From the NCBI GenBank assembly GCA_934271255.1, contig CAKQQS010000007.1, positions 1 to 64,000 of the forward strand: a DNA stretch of 64,000 nucleotides. The letters run 5' to 3'. A model generated the notes under the pieces. That model was given only the letters and a program-made list of their open reading frames with translations. It was not told the origin of the DNA and did not search any database. Positions 42,116 to 50,972 of the stretch are shown piece after piece; position 1 is the first letter of the stretch, and each line of letters opens with the position of its first letter. The translations under genes were made by a program, and so were the position numbers. This DNA comes from an uncultured Clostridia bacterium. GTDB taxonomy: Bacteria; Bacillota; Clostridia; Christensenellales; Borkfalkiaceae.

Positions 42116-42676
42116 TTACTCTTTAACTCTTTCCATGTATTCGCCCGTTCTCGTGTCGATTCTGATAAGATCGCCTTCGTTGACGAACATGGGAACCTGA
42201 ATCTTGGTACCCGTTTCCAGAACAGCGTCTTTCAACGCGTTGGTTGCCGTGTTGCCTTTAACGGACGGATCGGATTCCGTAACTCTTAATACTACGAAGT
42301 TTTGACATTCTACGCTGAAAGCCTTGCCTTTAAAGAACTTAACGATTACGGGATCGTTTTCCTTTATCCAACGAAGCGCGTCCGCAACCTGTTCGTAGTT
42401 AAGCGGAGTCATTTCGTAAGCGTCGTCCATGAAATAATAAAGTTCGCCGTCGTTGTACGAATACGTCATGTTTTTCGTTTCAATTACCGCAAGAGTAAGT
42501 TTTTCCGACGGGTTGAAGGTTATTTCGAGTACCGCGCCCGTAACGATATTTTTAAGTCTCGTTCTTACGAAAGCCGCGCCTTTGCCCGGTTTTACGTGTT
42601 GGAAGTCTACGCATACGAATATACCGTTGGGAAGTTCTATCGTAACTCCTTTTCTGATATCACCTGCTAAAATCAT
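42116..42676 (-). CDS. efp: Translation elongation factor P
   Basis: The 186-residue product has the normal three-barrel EF-P length. The loop KPGKGAAFVRTRLKN contains the conserved lysine at the tip that contacts the ribosomal P site. EF-P relieves stalling at polyproline stretches. No known EF-P modification gene is adjacent. It follows pepP by 32 bases, the frequent pepP-efp pair in Bacillota, and shares its promoter. Confidence 0.97.
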   Translation of the reverse strand: MILAGDIRKGVTIELPNGIFVCVDFQHVKPGKGAAFVRTRLKNIVTGAVLEITFNPSEKLTLAVIETKNMTYSYNDGELYYFMDDAYEMTPLNYEQVADALRWIKENDPVIVKFFKGKAFSVECQNFVVLRVTESDPSVKGNTATNALKDAVLETGTKIQVPMFVNEGDLIRIDTRTGEYMERVKE

Positions 42677-42708
42677 AAATGTTTCTCCTTGCCTTTTCGT
42701 TTATATAA

Positions 42709-43761
42709 TTATTTTTTTATATCGATTTTTATCAAAGACTTGTCGTCCGTCATAAACCTTTCGACTTTGCCGTCTATCAAAGCGACGGTGTCTTCTATTC
42801 GTATTCCGTAAAGCCCGTCTTTGTAAATACCCGGCTCTATCGAAAATACCATATTGTTCTTTAAAACGTTGTCCGCATACATGGAAAGTCTGGGATATTC
42901 GTGAATGTTTACGCCTATTCCGTGTCCTAAACTGTGCGTAAAATACGAAGCAAGTCCCGCCTTTCCCAAAACATCTCTCGAAAACGCGTCCGCAACCTTG
43001 CCCGTCATACCGTCTTTAACGTTGTTTTCCGCGTTCTTGGCGGAATCGAGCACCGCGTTGTAGTCCGCTACAAACTTTTCGTCGGGTTCGCCGTAGAAAA
43101 CCGTTCTCGTCATATCCGAGCAGTACCCTTTGTACAAGCACCCGAAGTCCATCAATACGACCTGATTTTCGCAAAGCGCGGTGTCGTCCGTTTCGTGATG
43201 AGGTACGGCGGCGTTCGCGCCGAAAGCGATAATCAAATCGAAACTTACGCCTTCCGCTCCCTTTTTCTTCATTATATGCTCGAATTCGGTAGCGATTTCC
43301 TTTTCCGTTATTCCCGTACGCAACAATTTTATAACTTCGTAGAAAGATTCTTGCGCGATTTTACAACTTTCGCGAATGACGTTCAGTTCGTCGTTCGTCT
43401 TTATCGACATTACCTGCGCCAACTCGCCCGAAACGTCGCAAACGTCAAGCCCCGTGCTTTTAAAATCAACGTAGTCGGAAACGAAAGTTACCGTGTAATC
43501 GATGGCTAACTTTTTAAATCCGCCGTCCGCTATATATTTTTTAACAGGCTCGAAAGAACTTGCTTCTTCTACCTTGACGTCAGTGCCTTTAAGTCTTTCT
43601 TTTACCGCCGAAAGGTACCTTAAATCGGTGTAATAAATATTTTCGTCGTCCGTTATAACGAGATACCCGAAACTCGACTTAAATCCCGTAAAGTAAAATC
43701 TTTGTTTCTCGTCCGCGATAACGTATATCGTATCTTTGTTCGGTTTTATGCCTTTTAACAT
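42709..43761 (-). CDS. pepP: Xaa-Pro aminopeptidase family M24B
   Basis: The 350-residue product has a creatinase-like N-terminal domain and the pita-bread M24 catalytic domain. Metal ligands are visible in LMDFGCLYKGYCSDMTRT, HSLGHGIGVNIHE, FSIEPGIY and GIRIEDTV. It removes N-terminal residues before proline. Its link to efp, which handles proline-rich translation, is a well-known conserved neighbourhood. It has its own promoter. Confidence 0.94.
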   Translation of the reverse strand: MLKGIKPNKDTIYVIADEKQRFYFTGFKSSFGYLVITDDENIYYTDLRYLSAVKERLKGTDVKVEEASSFEPVKKYIADGGFKKLAIDYTVTFVSDYVDFKSTGLDVCDVSGELAQVMSIKTNDELNVIRESCKIAQESFYEVIKLLRTGITEKEIATEFEHIMKKKGAEGVSFDLIIAFGANAAVPHHETDDTALCENQVVLMDFGCLYKGYCSDMTRTVFYGEPDEKFVADYNAVLDSAKNAENNVKDGMTGKVADAFSRDVLGKAGLASYFTHSLGHGIGVNIHEYPRLSMYADNVLKNNMVFSIEPGIYKDGLYGIRIEDTVALIDGKVERFMTDDKSLIKIDIKK

Positions 43762-43786
43762 TTCTTCGCCTCTTTTATCTTTCGTT

Positions 43787-43816
43787 ATTATAACATACCG
43801 TCGCGTTCGTTGTCAA
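43787..43816 (-). promoter_or_regulatory. pepP-efp promoter
   Basis: On the minus strand, perfect TTGACA and TATAAT are separated by 18 bases. The -35 abuts the stop codon of nfo. Confidence 0.7.
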
Positions 43817-44671
43817 TTATGTGTTATGACATTCAAAATATATTCTCTTCATTTCCATCGCGTCTTTGAGTTGCGTACCCGCCGATTCGCAAATTACCAC
43901 GGGTTCCAACTTCAATTCTTTCAACGCAGCGGCAAGCGGAGCGAATTCGGGGCCGAACGTTTTGTCTTCAAACGTCAGATGCCTTACTTCCCCTTTGCCC
44001 GTGTACTGTATCTTTGAAAAATGAACGTGAAAATGCTTCATTTTTTCGTACCCGAGTTCCGCTATCATATACTCTAACCGACTTTTGTAGTCTTCCGCGG
44101 TTTTCAGACTGCCCTGCTCTCTCGCGTTGACGTGCCCGAAATCCACCGTCGGCAAGAACACCTTGTCGATTTTGCAAAAGTCCGTTATTTCTTCGATAGT
44201 GCCTATCTGCGCGAGTTTTCCCATCGTTTCGGGACAAAAATACATATTCTCGTACCCGTTAAGGTAAATGAATTCGCAAAGTCTTTTGAGCCTTTCTTTC
44301 GTCAGGTTCACGGCGTCTTCTCTCGTGAGTTTTCCTTGCGTAGACGGGTGAAAAACAACGCGGTTGCCTTTCATCGATTTCATCTTCGCCGCGCTTTGCA
44401 GAACGTAATTATACGACTTTAAAGCCATTTCTTCGTCAGGGTTGGCAAAGTTTATGAAATAAGGCGCATGAACGGTCAGTTCTATACCGTTTTCGCCGAA
44501 CGCGTCGCCTAAAATCTCCGCTTTTTCGTCCGAAATAGTAACGCCCCTGCCGAAAGAGTATTCGTATACGTCTACCCCCATCGACTTCAACCAAGGCGCG
44601 CTGTCTTCCGTTTTCTTGTACCCCGACGAGTAAAACTCTTCGGAGTTGCCGCTCGGTCCGAACTTTATCAC
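43817..44671 (-). CDS. nfo: Endonuclease IV-type AP endonuclease
   Basis: The 284-residue product has the TIM-barrel AP-endonuclease-2 layout: IELTVHAPYFINFANP, VVFHPSTQGK, ENMYFCPETMGKLAQIG, VDFGHVNAREQG and HFHVHFSKI carry the three-metal ligands. It cuts DNA at abasic sites during base excision repair. It overlaps ribF by 4 bases, as the last gene of the long nusA-infB superoperon; this is an unusual rider for that operon. Confidence 0.92.
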   Translation of the reverse strand: MIKFGPSGNSEEFYSSGYKKTEDSAPWLKSMGVDVYEYSFGRGVTISDEKAEILGDAFGENGIELTVHAPYFINFANPDEEMALKSYNYVLQSAAKMKSMKGNRVVFHPSTQGKLTREDAVNLTKERLKRLCEFIYLNGYENMYFCPETMGKLAQIGTIEEITDFCKIDKVFLPTVDFGHVNAREQGSLKTAEDYKSRLEYMIAELGYEKMKHFHVHFSKIQYTGKGEVRHLTFEDKTFGPEFAPLAAALKELKLEPVVICESAGTQLKDAMEMKRIYFECHNT

Positions 44672-45513
44672 TTTAAACTCTCCTTATCTTTCGTGAGTTG
44701 TTTTTTCAACTCGTCTAAACTTTCAAACTTTTTTATATCGCGTAAATATTCGCAAAACTCTACGCGTAAAATCTTTCCGTAAAGCCTTTTTCCGAACTTG
44801 TCTATATACGCTTCAAGGCTGATTTCGTTATCGCCGACCGTCGGTTTGCCGCCGTAATTTATAATGCACGGATATTTTTTCCGACGATATACGGCAACCC
44901 CTTTATACACGCCCTGTTTGAGTTTGCAGTTGCCTTTCGGCACGGTTACGTTAGCCGTCGGGAATCCTATTTTGCGGCCTATTTTATTGCCGTGAATTAC
45001 TTCTCCGCTTATCGAGTACGGTTGTGTCAACAGTGCGTTCGCGCCGCGTACGTCCCCGTCTTTCAGCATTTTTTTAATTTCGCTCGCCGATACCTTTTTG
45101 CCGTTCCTTTCGACTTCGTCCACGACGTAAAGTTCTAGCCCCTTCTCGTCGCAAAAGGCTTTTAGCGTTTCCGCGTTGCCGCTTTTGTCTTTGCCGTAAG
45201 TAAAATCGCGCCCGCAAACATACGCCTTGACGTTGTAGCGTTTCGTAAACTCGTCGATAAACTCGGCGGCGGGGGTATTCTTAAACTCGTCGGTAAAATT
45301 AAAAATCCGAACCATCTTGACGCCGACGCTCAACATTCTCGACGCTCTTTCTTTCGAGTCGAATATGCAGTCGGGTTTACCGCTGAACGTAATCGCTTCC
45401 GACAATGCGTTTTTTTCCTTAGCGACTTCCACCGCTTTTTTTATGACTTGTTCGTGTCCGATATGCACCCCGTCGAAATAACCGAGCGCCATTACGCTAT
45501 CTTTCGTCAACAT
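44668..45513 (-). CDS. ribF: Bifunctional riboflavin kinase / FAD synthetase
   Basis: The 281-residue product has an N-terminal nucleotidyltransferase domain with LGYFDGVHIGHEQVI and a C-terminal riboflavin kinase domain with GRKIGFPTANV and INYGGKPTVGD. It phosphorylates riboflavin to FMN and adenylates FMN to FAD. It overlaps truB by 17 bases and follows it, as in most Bacillota. AAGGAAA precedes ATG 45513. Confidence 0.96.
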   Translation of the reverse strand: MLTKDSVMALGYFDGVHIGHEQVIKKAVEVAKEKNALSEAITFSGKPDCIFDSKERASRMLSVGVKMVRIFNFTDEFKNTPAAEFIDEFTKRYNVKAYVCGRDFTYGKDKSGNAETLKAFCDEKGLELYVVDEVERNGKKVSASEIKKMLKDGDVRGANALLTQPYSISGEVIHGNKIGRKIGFPTANVTVPKGNCKLKQGVYKGVAVYRRKKYPCIINYGGKPTVGDNEISLEAYIDKFGKRLYGKILRVEFCEYLRDIKKFESLDELKKQLTKDKESLK

Positions 45514-46348
45514 AAGTTTTTCCTTTCAAAACCCCGTCTTTCACTTCGCCTATACACAAAATGCCCGTCGGGGAATAAACCGTATAAAGTCCTTCGGGTT
45601 TTTTACACCATCTGGGAAGCCCGTCTTTCAGCCGTTTGGCGTTCTCCGCGTCAAGCGTTATTTTGTCGAAATCAAGCGGAAAATCGCTCGGCAAAACGTA
45701 CTTCGTTTTGTTTTCCGACGCTAAAAAGTCGTCGAGAGTTACGCCGCTGTCGTAATCGAACGCACCCGATTTAGTTCTGTCAAGGCTTTCCATAACGGCA
45801 AGCGTGTTCAACGCGTACCCTATATCTCTGCCGAGAGAACGGACGTACGTACCGCCCCCGCAGTCTATTTTCAGTTTAAGCACGGCGTTTTCGTATTCGA
45901 GCAAAGTAAGGCCGAAAATCTTGACTTTTTTGGGTTTTAATTCAAAATCCACGCCCTTTCTCGCTAATTCGTACCCCTTTTTGCCGTCTACGCATTTCGC
46001 CGAGTATTTGGGAGGAATCTGGTTTATTTCGCCGATAAACACGGGCAAAACCTTTTCTATTTCTTTTTTCGTCGGGATAACGGACGACGTCGCGGTAACT
46101 TTGCCCGTCTTGTCCAAAGTGTCCGTTTCACAGCCGAAACGAAACTCCGCGACGTAAGTTTTTTCTTTGTCCAACAGATAATCGAAAAGGCGACAGGTTT
46201 TACCGAGCGCAATCGGTAATATTCCTTTCGCCATAGGATCGAGCGTACCCATGTGTCCGCAGTCGCATTTTAAAGCGCGTTTTACTTTGCCGACGACTCC
46301 CGCCGAAGATATTCCGCTCGGTTTTATAACGTTTATAAATCCGTTCAC
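45497..46348 (-). CDS. truB: tRNA pseudouridine-55 synthase TruB
   Basis: The product is 283 residues if translation starts at GTG 46348, which has GGAG seven bases upstream, directly after the nrnA stop; an upstream ATG (46384) lies inside nrnA. The sequence opens VNGFINVIKPSGISS and has GHMGTLDPMAKGILPIALG, whose Asp is catalytic, and the KRRAL-type recognition segment. It makes pseudouridine 55 in the T-loop of tRNAs. Confidence 0.95.
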   Translation of the reverse strand: MNGFINVIKPSGISSAGVVGKVKRALKCDCGHMGTLDPMAKGILPIALGKTCRLFDYLLDKEKTYVAEFRFGCETDTLDKTGKVTATSSVIPTKKEIEKVLPVFIGEINQIPPKYSAKCVDGKKGYELARKGVDFELKPKKVKIFGLTLLEYENAVLKLKIDCGGGTYVRSLGRDIGYALNTLAVMESLDRTKSGAFDYDSGVTLDDFLASENKTKYVLPSDFPLDFDKITLDAENAKRLKDGLPRWCKKPEGLYTVYSPTGILCIGEVKDGVLKGKTYVDER

Positions 46349-46349
46349 C

Positions 46350-47306
46350 TTAAAACTCCGTATATTGTTTAACCGTATACACAAGCCTGTCGATAACGTC
46401 TTCGAGATACCCGTTCATCATACATCCGCTTGCCAGAACGTGTCCGCCGCCGCCGTAGACGTTAGCCATTGCGTTGACGTCCGCGCCTTTGCTCCTGAAA
46501 CTTACTTTATACGATTTGTCGCCCGTTTCCAACAAACATATTCCGACTTCGACGGTGTCGATAGCCATAACGTTGTCGATAAACCCTTCCGTTACGTCCG
46601 AAGAAGCGTTCGCGATTTTCAGGTTTTCTCTGCTGACGACGATTATTCCCAGCTTGTCGCCGAGATAATATCTCGTTTTTTCCATCGTCATCGCAAGAAG
46701 TTTAGCCCTTTCTTTGCTTTGCGCTTTAAACATATAAAATATTATACCGTTCAAATCGACGCCGTAATCGAGAAGTTCGCTCGCCGTCCTTAACGTTTCG
46801 CTCTCCACGTTTTTGTGGTAAAACGCGCCCGTGTCCGTAACGATGCCCGTCATTAAAAACGTCGCTATCGTCTTGTCTAACGGGACGTTCATTATCTTTA
46901 AAAGTTCGTAAATATTTTCCGAGTTCGCCGCAACGTCTTTAACGAAAGAATACTTTGCGAATCTCGGGTTCGATATATGGTGGTCGACGACGATGCAGTC
47001 TTTTTTCGACGCGAACTCGCCCGTAAACTTACCGAGCCGAGTCAAGTCGCTTACGTCGACGGCAAAATAGCAGTCGTAATCGCCGTCGAGTTCCGTTTTG
47101 ATCTCGCCGAACCTGCTATCCAGACGAAGAAACTTTTCGGGAGCGGGTTCGTCGCAAAAGACTTCCGCCGTTTTGCCCGTTTTCATCAACGCGTATTTCA
47201 ACGCAAGCGCGCTGCCCAACGTGTCTCCGTCGGGGCGAACGTGCGAAAATATCGCGATTTTCGTCTTATCTTTAAGTTTGTTTGCTATTTCCGTTAACGT
47301 TACCAT
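46350..47306 (-). CDS. nrnA: DHH-family nanoRNase / pAp phosphatase
   Basis: The 318-residue product has the DHH/DHHA1 layout: FSHVRPDGDTLGSALAL, VDHHISNPRFA (the DHH motif) and the C-terminal GGGGHVLASG. NrnA degrades 2-5-nucleotide RNAs and dephosphorylates pAp, replacing oligoribonuclease in Bacillota. It shares one base with rbfA and leads directly into truB, its standard position. Confidence 0.95.
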   Translation of the reverse strand: MVTLTEIANKLKDKTKIAIFSHVRPDGDTLGSALALKYALMKTGKTAEVFCDEPAPEKFLRLDSRFGEIKTELDGDYDCYFAVDVSDLTRLGKFTGEFASKKDCIVVDHHISNPRFAKYSFVKDVAANSENIYELLKIMNVPLDKTIATFLMTGIVTDTGAFYHKNVESETLRTASELLDYGVDLNGIIFYMFKAQSKERAKLLAMTMEKTRYYLGDKLGIIVVSRENLKIANASSDVTEGFIDNVMAIDTVEVGICLLETGDKSYKVSFRSKGADVNAMANVYGGGGHVLASGCMMNGYLEDVIDRLVYTVKQYTEF

Positions 47307-47671
47307 TAGTTTTCCGAGTCGGGCGTAATGTTAAGCCCGTTTAAAAGTTTGTCTATTTTCGCGCTGTATTCCATGCTTTCGTCCCGTACTATATGCAGTT
47401 CGGGTACCGTTCTTATAGTGAGTTTGTGCGCAAGTTCGTACCGTATGATTTTCGCGCTGTCCTTAACGGCAAGGAAAGTAGCGTTTTCTTTTTCCTTGTC
47501 GTTAGAATACACGCTTACCCAGACTTTGGCGTTTTTAAGGTCGGGCGCGCAATCTACTTTGGTTACGCTGACCATCGCCGTCAAGTCGGGGTTCTTTAAC
47601 TTTTTCGTTATTATTTCGTAAACGGCTTTCTGAATCTCGCCGTTTAACCTGTCCGTGCGATTGACTTTCAT
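47306..47671 (-). CDS. rbfA: Ribosome-binding factor A
   Basis: The 121-residue product is a single KH-like domain of RbfA type (MKVNRTDRLNGEIQKAVYEI; VSVTKVDCAPDLKNAKVWVS). It aids 16S rRNA 5'-end maturation in late 30S assembly. The start overlaps the infB stop by one base and the stop overlaps the nrnA start by one base, so all three are translationally coupled. Confidence 0.96.
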   Translation of the reverse strand: MKVNRTDRLNGEIQKAVYEIITKKLKNPDLTAMVSVTKVDCAPDLKNAKVWVSVYSNDKEKENATFLAVKDSAKIIRYELAHKLTIRTVPELHIVRDESMEYSAKIDKLLNGLNITPDSEN

Positions 47672-50367
47672 TATGGCTCCTGTTGTTCAACCTGATAACT
47701 TTCGATGAAATCGCCTACTTTGATATCGTTGAACTTTTCTATCGAAATACCGCATTCAAATCCGACGCCTACTTCTTTTACGTCGTCTTTAAATCTCTTT
47801 AACTGACGAACGTTACCTTCGCAAATCATAACGTTGTCGCGGTAAATACGGAGTTTGCTCGAACGCAAAATTTTGCCTTCCGTAACGTAACAACCCGCAA
47901 CCATACCGACGTTTGAAATGTTGAATACGTCCCTGACTTCCGCTTTGCCCAGATAAATCTCTTTGAACTTGGGCGCAAGCATTCCTTTAAGCGCCTTTTC
48001 GACGTCTTCTATCGCTTCGTAAATGACTCTGTACAGTTTAACGTCGACTTTGCTCTTTTCGGCAATCGCTTTCGCTTTCGCGTCGGGACGAACGTTAAAC
48101 CCGATGATAATCGCGTTCGACGAGTCCGCAAGCATAACGTCCGACTCGTTGATTGCGCCCGCGCCCGCGTGGATTACGTTTACCTTGACTTCTTCGTTGG
48201 AAAGTTTAAGCAAGGATTGTTTTACCGCTTCTACCGAGCCCTGTACGTCCGCTTTTACCAAAATATTGAGAACTTTGAGTTGCCCTTCCGCAATCTTGTT
48301 GAATACGTCGTCAAGCGTAACTTTTTGCATCGCTTTGATACGTTCTTCTTTCTCTTTGTTCTTTCTTTCTTCGGCAACCATTTTGGTGAGTTTGCCTTCT
48401 TCTACCGCGTAAAGAATGTCGCCCGCGTTGGGTACTTCGTCCAAGCCCATAATCGATACGGGAGTAGCGGGGCCGGCAGAGTTGAGTCTTCTGCCCTTAT
48501 CGTCCGCCATCGCTCTTACTTTACCTACTACCGTTCCTACGACGATGCTGTTAGTAACTTTAAGAGTACCGTTTTGTACGAGTATGGTAGCGACGGGTCC
48601 TTTGGACTGGTCGAGTTTCGCTTCGATAACGACGCCTTTCGCCTTTCTGTTCGGGTTGGCTTTAAGGTCCATTACTTCCGCCATAGTCAAAATGTTTTCA
48701 AGCAAGTTTTCTATGCCTTCGCCCGTCTTTGCCGATACGGGACAGAACATTACGTTTCCGCCCCATTCTTCGGGGACGAGTCCGCGTTCCGTCAACTGAG
48801 TCTTGACTCTGTCTATATTCGCTTCCGGTTTATCTATCTTGTTTACCGCGACGATGATTTCTACGCCAGCCGCTTTCGCGTGGTTAATCGCTTCTACCGT
48901 CTGGGGCATTATGCCGTCGTCCGCAGCGACTACTATTACCGCGATGTCCGTTGCCTGCGCGCCGCGCATTCTCATCGCCGTGAACGCTTCGTGTCCCGGC
49001 GTGTCAAGGAAAGTGATTACCTTGCCGTTGAGCGTTACCTGATACGCGCCGATGTGTTGCGTTATTCCGCCCGCTTCGCCCGATGCGACGCTCGTCTTTC
49101 TTATTCTGTCAAGTAAAGACGTTTTACCGTGGTCGACGTGTCCCATAACCGTAACGACGGGGGGACGGGTAACCAAATCTTTTTCGTCGTCCGCCTTGCC
49201 TTCAAACGCTTCCGCAAGCGAATCTTCCGCCGTCTTGTCGAGTTTGAGTTCGAGTTCTATTCCCAAATCGCTGGCGATATACGCCGCCGTGTCGTAGTCG
49301 ACGCTGTCGTTTATCGTCTTTAAGATGCCTTCCTTAAACAACTTTTTTGTGATTTCGATTGCGGATATACCCAACTTTTCGCTGAGCGTTTTAAGAGGAA
49401 TGATTTCCGTCGTAATAACCGCTTTCTCAATCTTTATCGCTTGTTTGACTTCTTCTTTTTTGTCCTTTTTAACTCTTAACTTTCTGTAACCCGTCTTGTT
49501 TTCGTCAAAGTCCGAAACGGAAACCTGCCCTTTCATCAAAGCGCGTTTGTTCATTTGTTTCTTGTCGTCGTAGCCTCTTTCCGAGCCTTTCTTTTTGCCG
49601 GAATCGCCTTTTCTCGCTCCCGTAGGCGCGACGTATTCGGGAAGGGGCGCGGACGATTGTTGTCCCGCGGGTTTCTTTTTAAAGTTGGGGTTATTGCCGC
49701 CGGCGTTCCTGTCGAACTTGTTGTCGCCGTCGTTTCTTCTGGGACGGTTGTTGTCCCTTGCGATATATTCTCTCGGCTTGCCGTTACCCCTTTCCGCCGC
49801 TCTCTTTTCGCTTTCCGTTCTGTTGTCCCTTATAACGTACTCTTTCTTTTGGGGTTTCCGGTCGAATATGTTATATTTTACGATAGGAATCGCGGACTTT
49901 TTATCGTCTTTCTTTTCGTCTTTTTTATTTTCCGCTTTCTTTTCCTTTTTAGGTTCTTCGGGCGGTTCTTTTTCAGCCTTGACTTCCGTCTTTTCCTGCT
50001 TGATTTCCGCAGTCTCGGCTTTTTCTTCCTGCTTTTCGGTCGCCGCTTCTTTTTCGGCGGGTTTTTCTTCCGCCTTTATTTCGACGGCGGGTTGTTCCGT
50101 CGGCTTTTCGTCCGCTTTCGTTTCGACGGCGGGTTGCTCTTCGGGCGTTATCGTCTTTTCTTGTTTGTCGGAAGGTTGGATATTTTCTTCCTGCTTGCCC
50201 GATTTCTGGAACTCTTTCGCTTTTTCGTCAAGACTACCCTTTATCTTTTTCATCGAAGCGGTCGCGTTTTTAATTTCCTTTAAAAACCCGTCGAGTCCGC
50301 TTTCGCTTGACAAAAGTTCGGTTAATCTTTTTATATTCTCATTCTTTATATCTTTCTTTTCAGTCAT
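47671..50367 (-). CDS. infB: Translation initiation factor IF-2
   Basis: The 898-residue product has a long charged N-terminal region (residues 1-310, rich in Lys, Glu, Pro and Ala, with repeated TEQPAVE-type units), an IF2-N domain, then the GTPase core with GHVDHGKTS, DTPGHEAF and NKID, and the C-terminal fMet-tRNA-binding domains. It places initiator tRNA on the 30S subunit. It lies in the canonical nusA-rnpM-ylxQ-infB-rbfA order and overlaps ylxQ by 8 bases. Confidence 0.98.
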   Translation of the reverse strand: MTEKKDIKNENIKRLTELLSSESGLDGFLKEIKNATASMKKIKGSLDEKAKEFQKSGKQEENIQPSDKQEKTITPEEQPAVETKADEKPTEQPAVEIKAEEKPAEKEAATEKQEEKAETAEIKQEKTEVKAEKEPPEEPKKEKKAENKKDEKKDDKKSAIPIVKYNIFDRKPQKKEYVIRDNRTESEKRAAERGNGKPREYIARDNNRPRRNDGDNKFDRNAGGNNPNFKKKPAGQQSSAPLPEYVAPTGARKGDSGKKKGSERGYDDKKQMNKRALMKGQVSVSDFDENKTGYRKLRVKKDKKEEVKQAIKIEKAVITTEIIPLKTLSEKLGISAIEITKKLFKEGILKTINDSVDYDTAAYIASDLGIELELKLDKTAEDSLAEAFEGKADDEKDLVTRPPVVTVMGHVDHGKTSLLDRIRKTSVASGEAGGITQHIGAYQVTLNGKVITFLDTPGHEAFTAMRMRGAQATDIAVIVVAADDGIMPQTVEAINHAKAAGVEIIVAVNKIDKPEANIDRVKTQLTERGLVPEEWGGNVMFCPVSAKTGEGIENLLENILTMAEVMDLKANPNRKAKGVVIEAKLDQSKGPVATILVQNGTLKVTNSIVVGTVVGKVRAMADDKGRRLNSAGPATPVSIMGLDEVPNAGDILYAVEEGKLTKMVAEERKNKEKEERIKAMQKVTLDDVFNKIAEGQLKVLNILVKADVQGSVEAVKQSLLKLSNEEVKVNVIHAGAGAINESDVMLADSSNAIIIGFNVRPDAKAKAIAEKSKVDVKLYRVIYEAIEDVEKALKGMLAPKFKEIYLGKAEVRDVFNISNVGMVAGCYVTEGKILRSSKLRIYRDNVMICEGNVRQLKRFKDDVKEVGVGFECGISIEKFNDIKVGDFIESYQVEQQEP

Positions 50368-50692
50368 TATCCGTGCCTCCGTTATGGTTTGTGAAATTAC
50401 CGCCGAGATTTTGTAAAATCCCTTTGGCTAAATTATCGTCCGTTATCGCTATGACCTTGCAATTTTTGACGTGCGTATAGTTCTCTATCGGTTGAACCGT
50501 GCCGATCAGCGGACATTTCAGCCGTTTTGCGGTGATTTCCGCTTCGTGCAGACTTCCTTTGCCCGCGTTTTCGTCTACTATCAAAAGACTTGCGCGTTTC
50601 AAAAGTTTGATCGAGTATATTCCCCGAACGAACTTTTTCGACTTGACGGCAAACCCTATATACGAAGCGACTTTGTTATCCCTTACGTCCAT
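50360..50692 (-). CDS. ylxQ: L7Ae-family RNA-binding protein YlxQ
   Basis: The 110-residue product has the L7Ae/L30e fold signature (KKFVRGIYSIKLLKRASLLI, then CKVIAITDDNLAKGI). Such proteins bind kink-turn RNA. It is encoded between rnpM and infB, its invariant location in Bacillota, with a 17-base overlap with the former. The product ends in an unusual Asn/Gly-rich tail. Confidence 0.9.
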   Translation of the reverse strand: MDVRDNKVASYIGFAVKSKKFVRGIYSIKLLKRASLLIVDENAGKGSLHEAEITAKRLKCPLIGTVQPIENYTHVKNCKVIAITDDNLAKGILQNLGGNFTNHNGGTDND

Positions 50693-50945
50693 TTATTGCC
50701 TCCGCGACTCTTTCGTATTCTTCGACGCCGACTTTCTTTTTGAACGCCCGCTCCAAACCTTTCTTTTTAACGAGCAAAGCGTAACACTCCGCGTCCTTAC
50801 ATATATACGCGCCCCTGCCGTCAAGGTTGCCTTTTTCGTCGACGACGATTTCGCCGTTTTCTCTCTTGACGAGCCTTAGCATATTTTTCTTTTCTTGTTT
50901 TTTTCTACACGCAACGCACGTGCGTAACGGTTGGTATTTTTCCAC
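50676..50945 (-). CDS. rnpM: RNase P modulator RnpM (YlxR, DUF448)
   Basis: The 89-residue product has the DUF448 hallmark RTCVACRKKQEKKNMLRLV and the segment GRGAYICKDAECYALLVKK. YlxR/RnpM binds RNA and has been reported to modulate RNase P in Bacillus subtilis. It is encoded directly after nusA, the usual place, and coupled to ylxQ by overlap. Confidence 0.94.
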   Translation of the reverse strand: MEKYQPLRTCVACRKKQEKKNMLRLVKRENGEIVVDEKGNLDGRGAYICKDAECYALLVKKKGLERAFKKKVGVEEYERVAEAINGRKG

Positions 50946-50972
50946 TAAATCAAAACTCCTGATTATTTAGAC

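Noticed and set aside
44000..45000. Possible tRNA or structured RNA genes in gaps throughout the window
   Set aside because: No cloverleaf with a GTTC-containing T-arm was seen in any intergenic space; the hairpins found are terminators or leader stems.
49555..50416. Phe/Ser-rich plus-strand frames opposite the start of infB
   Set aside because: They mirror the Lys/Glu-rich IF-2 N-terminal region. Apparent hydrophobicity is an artefact of complementing AAR and GAR codons.
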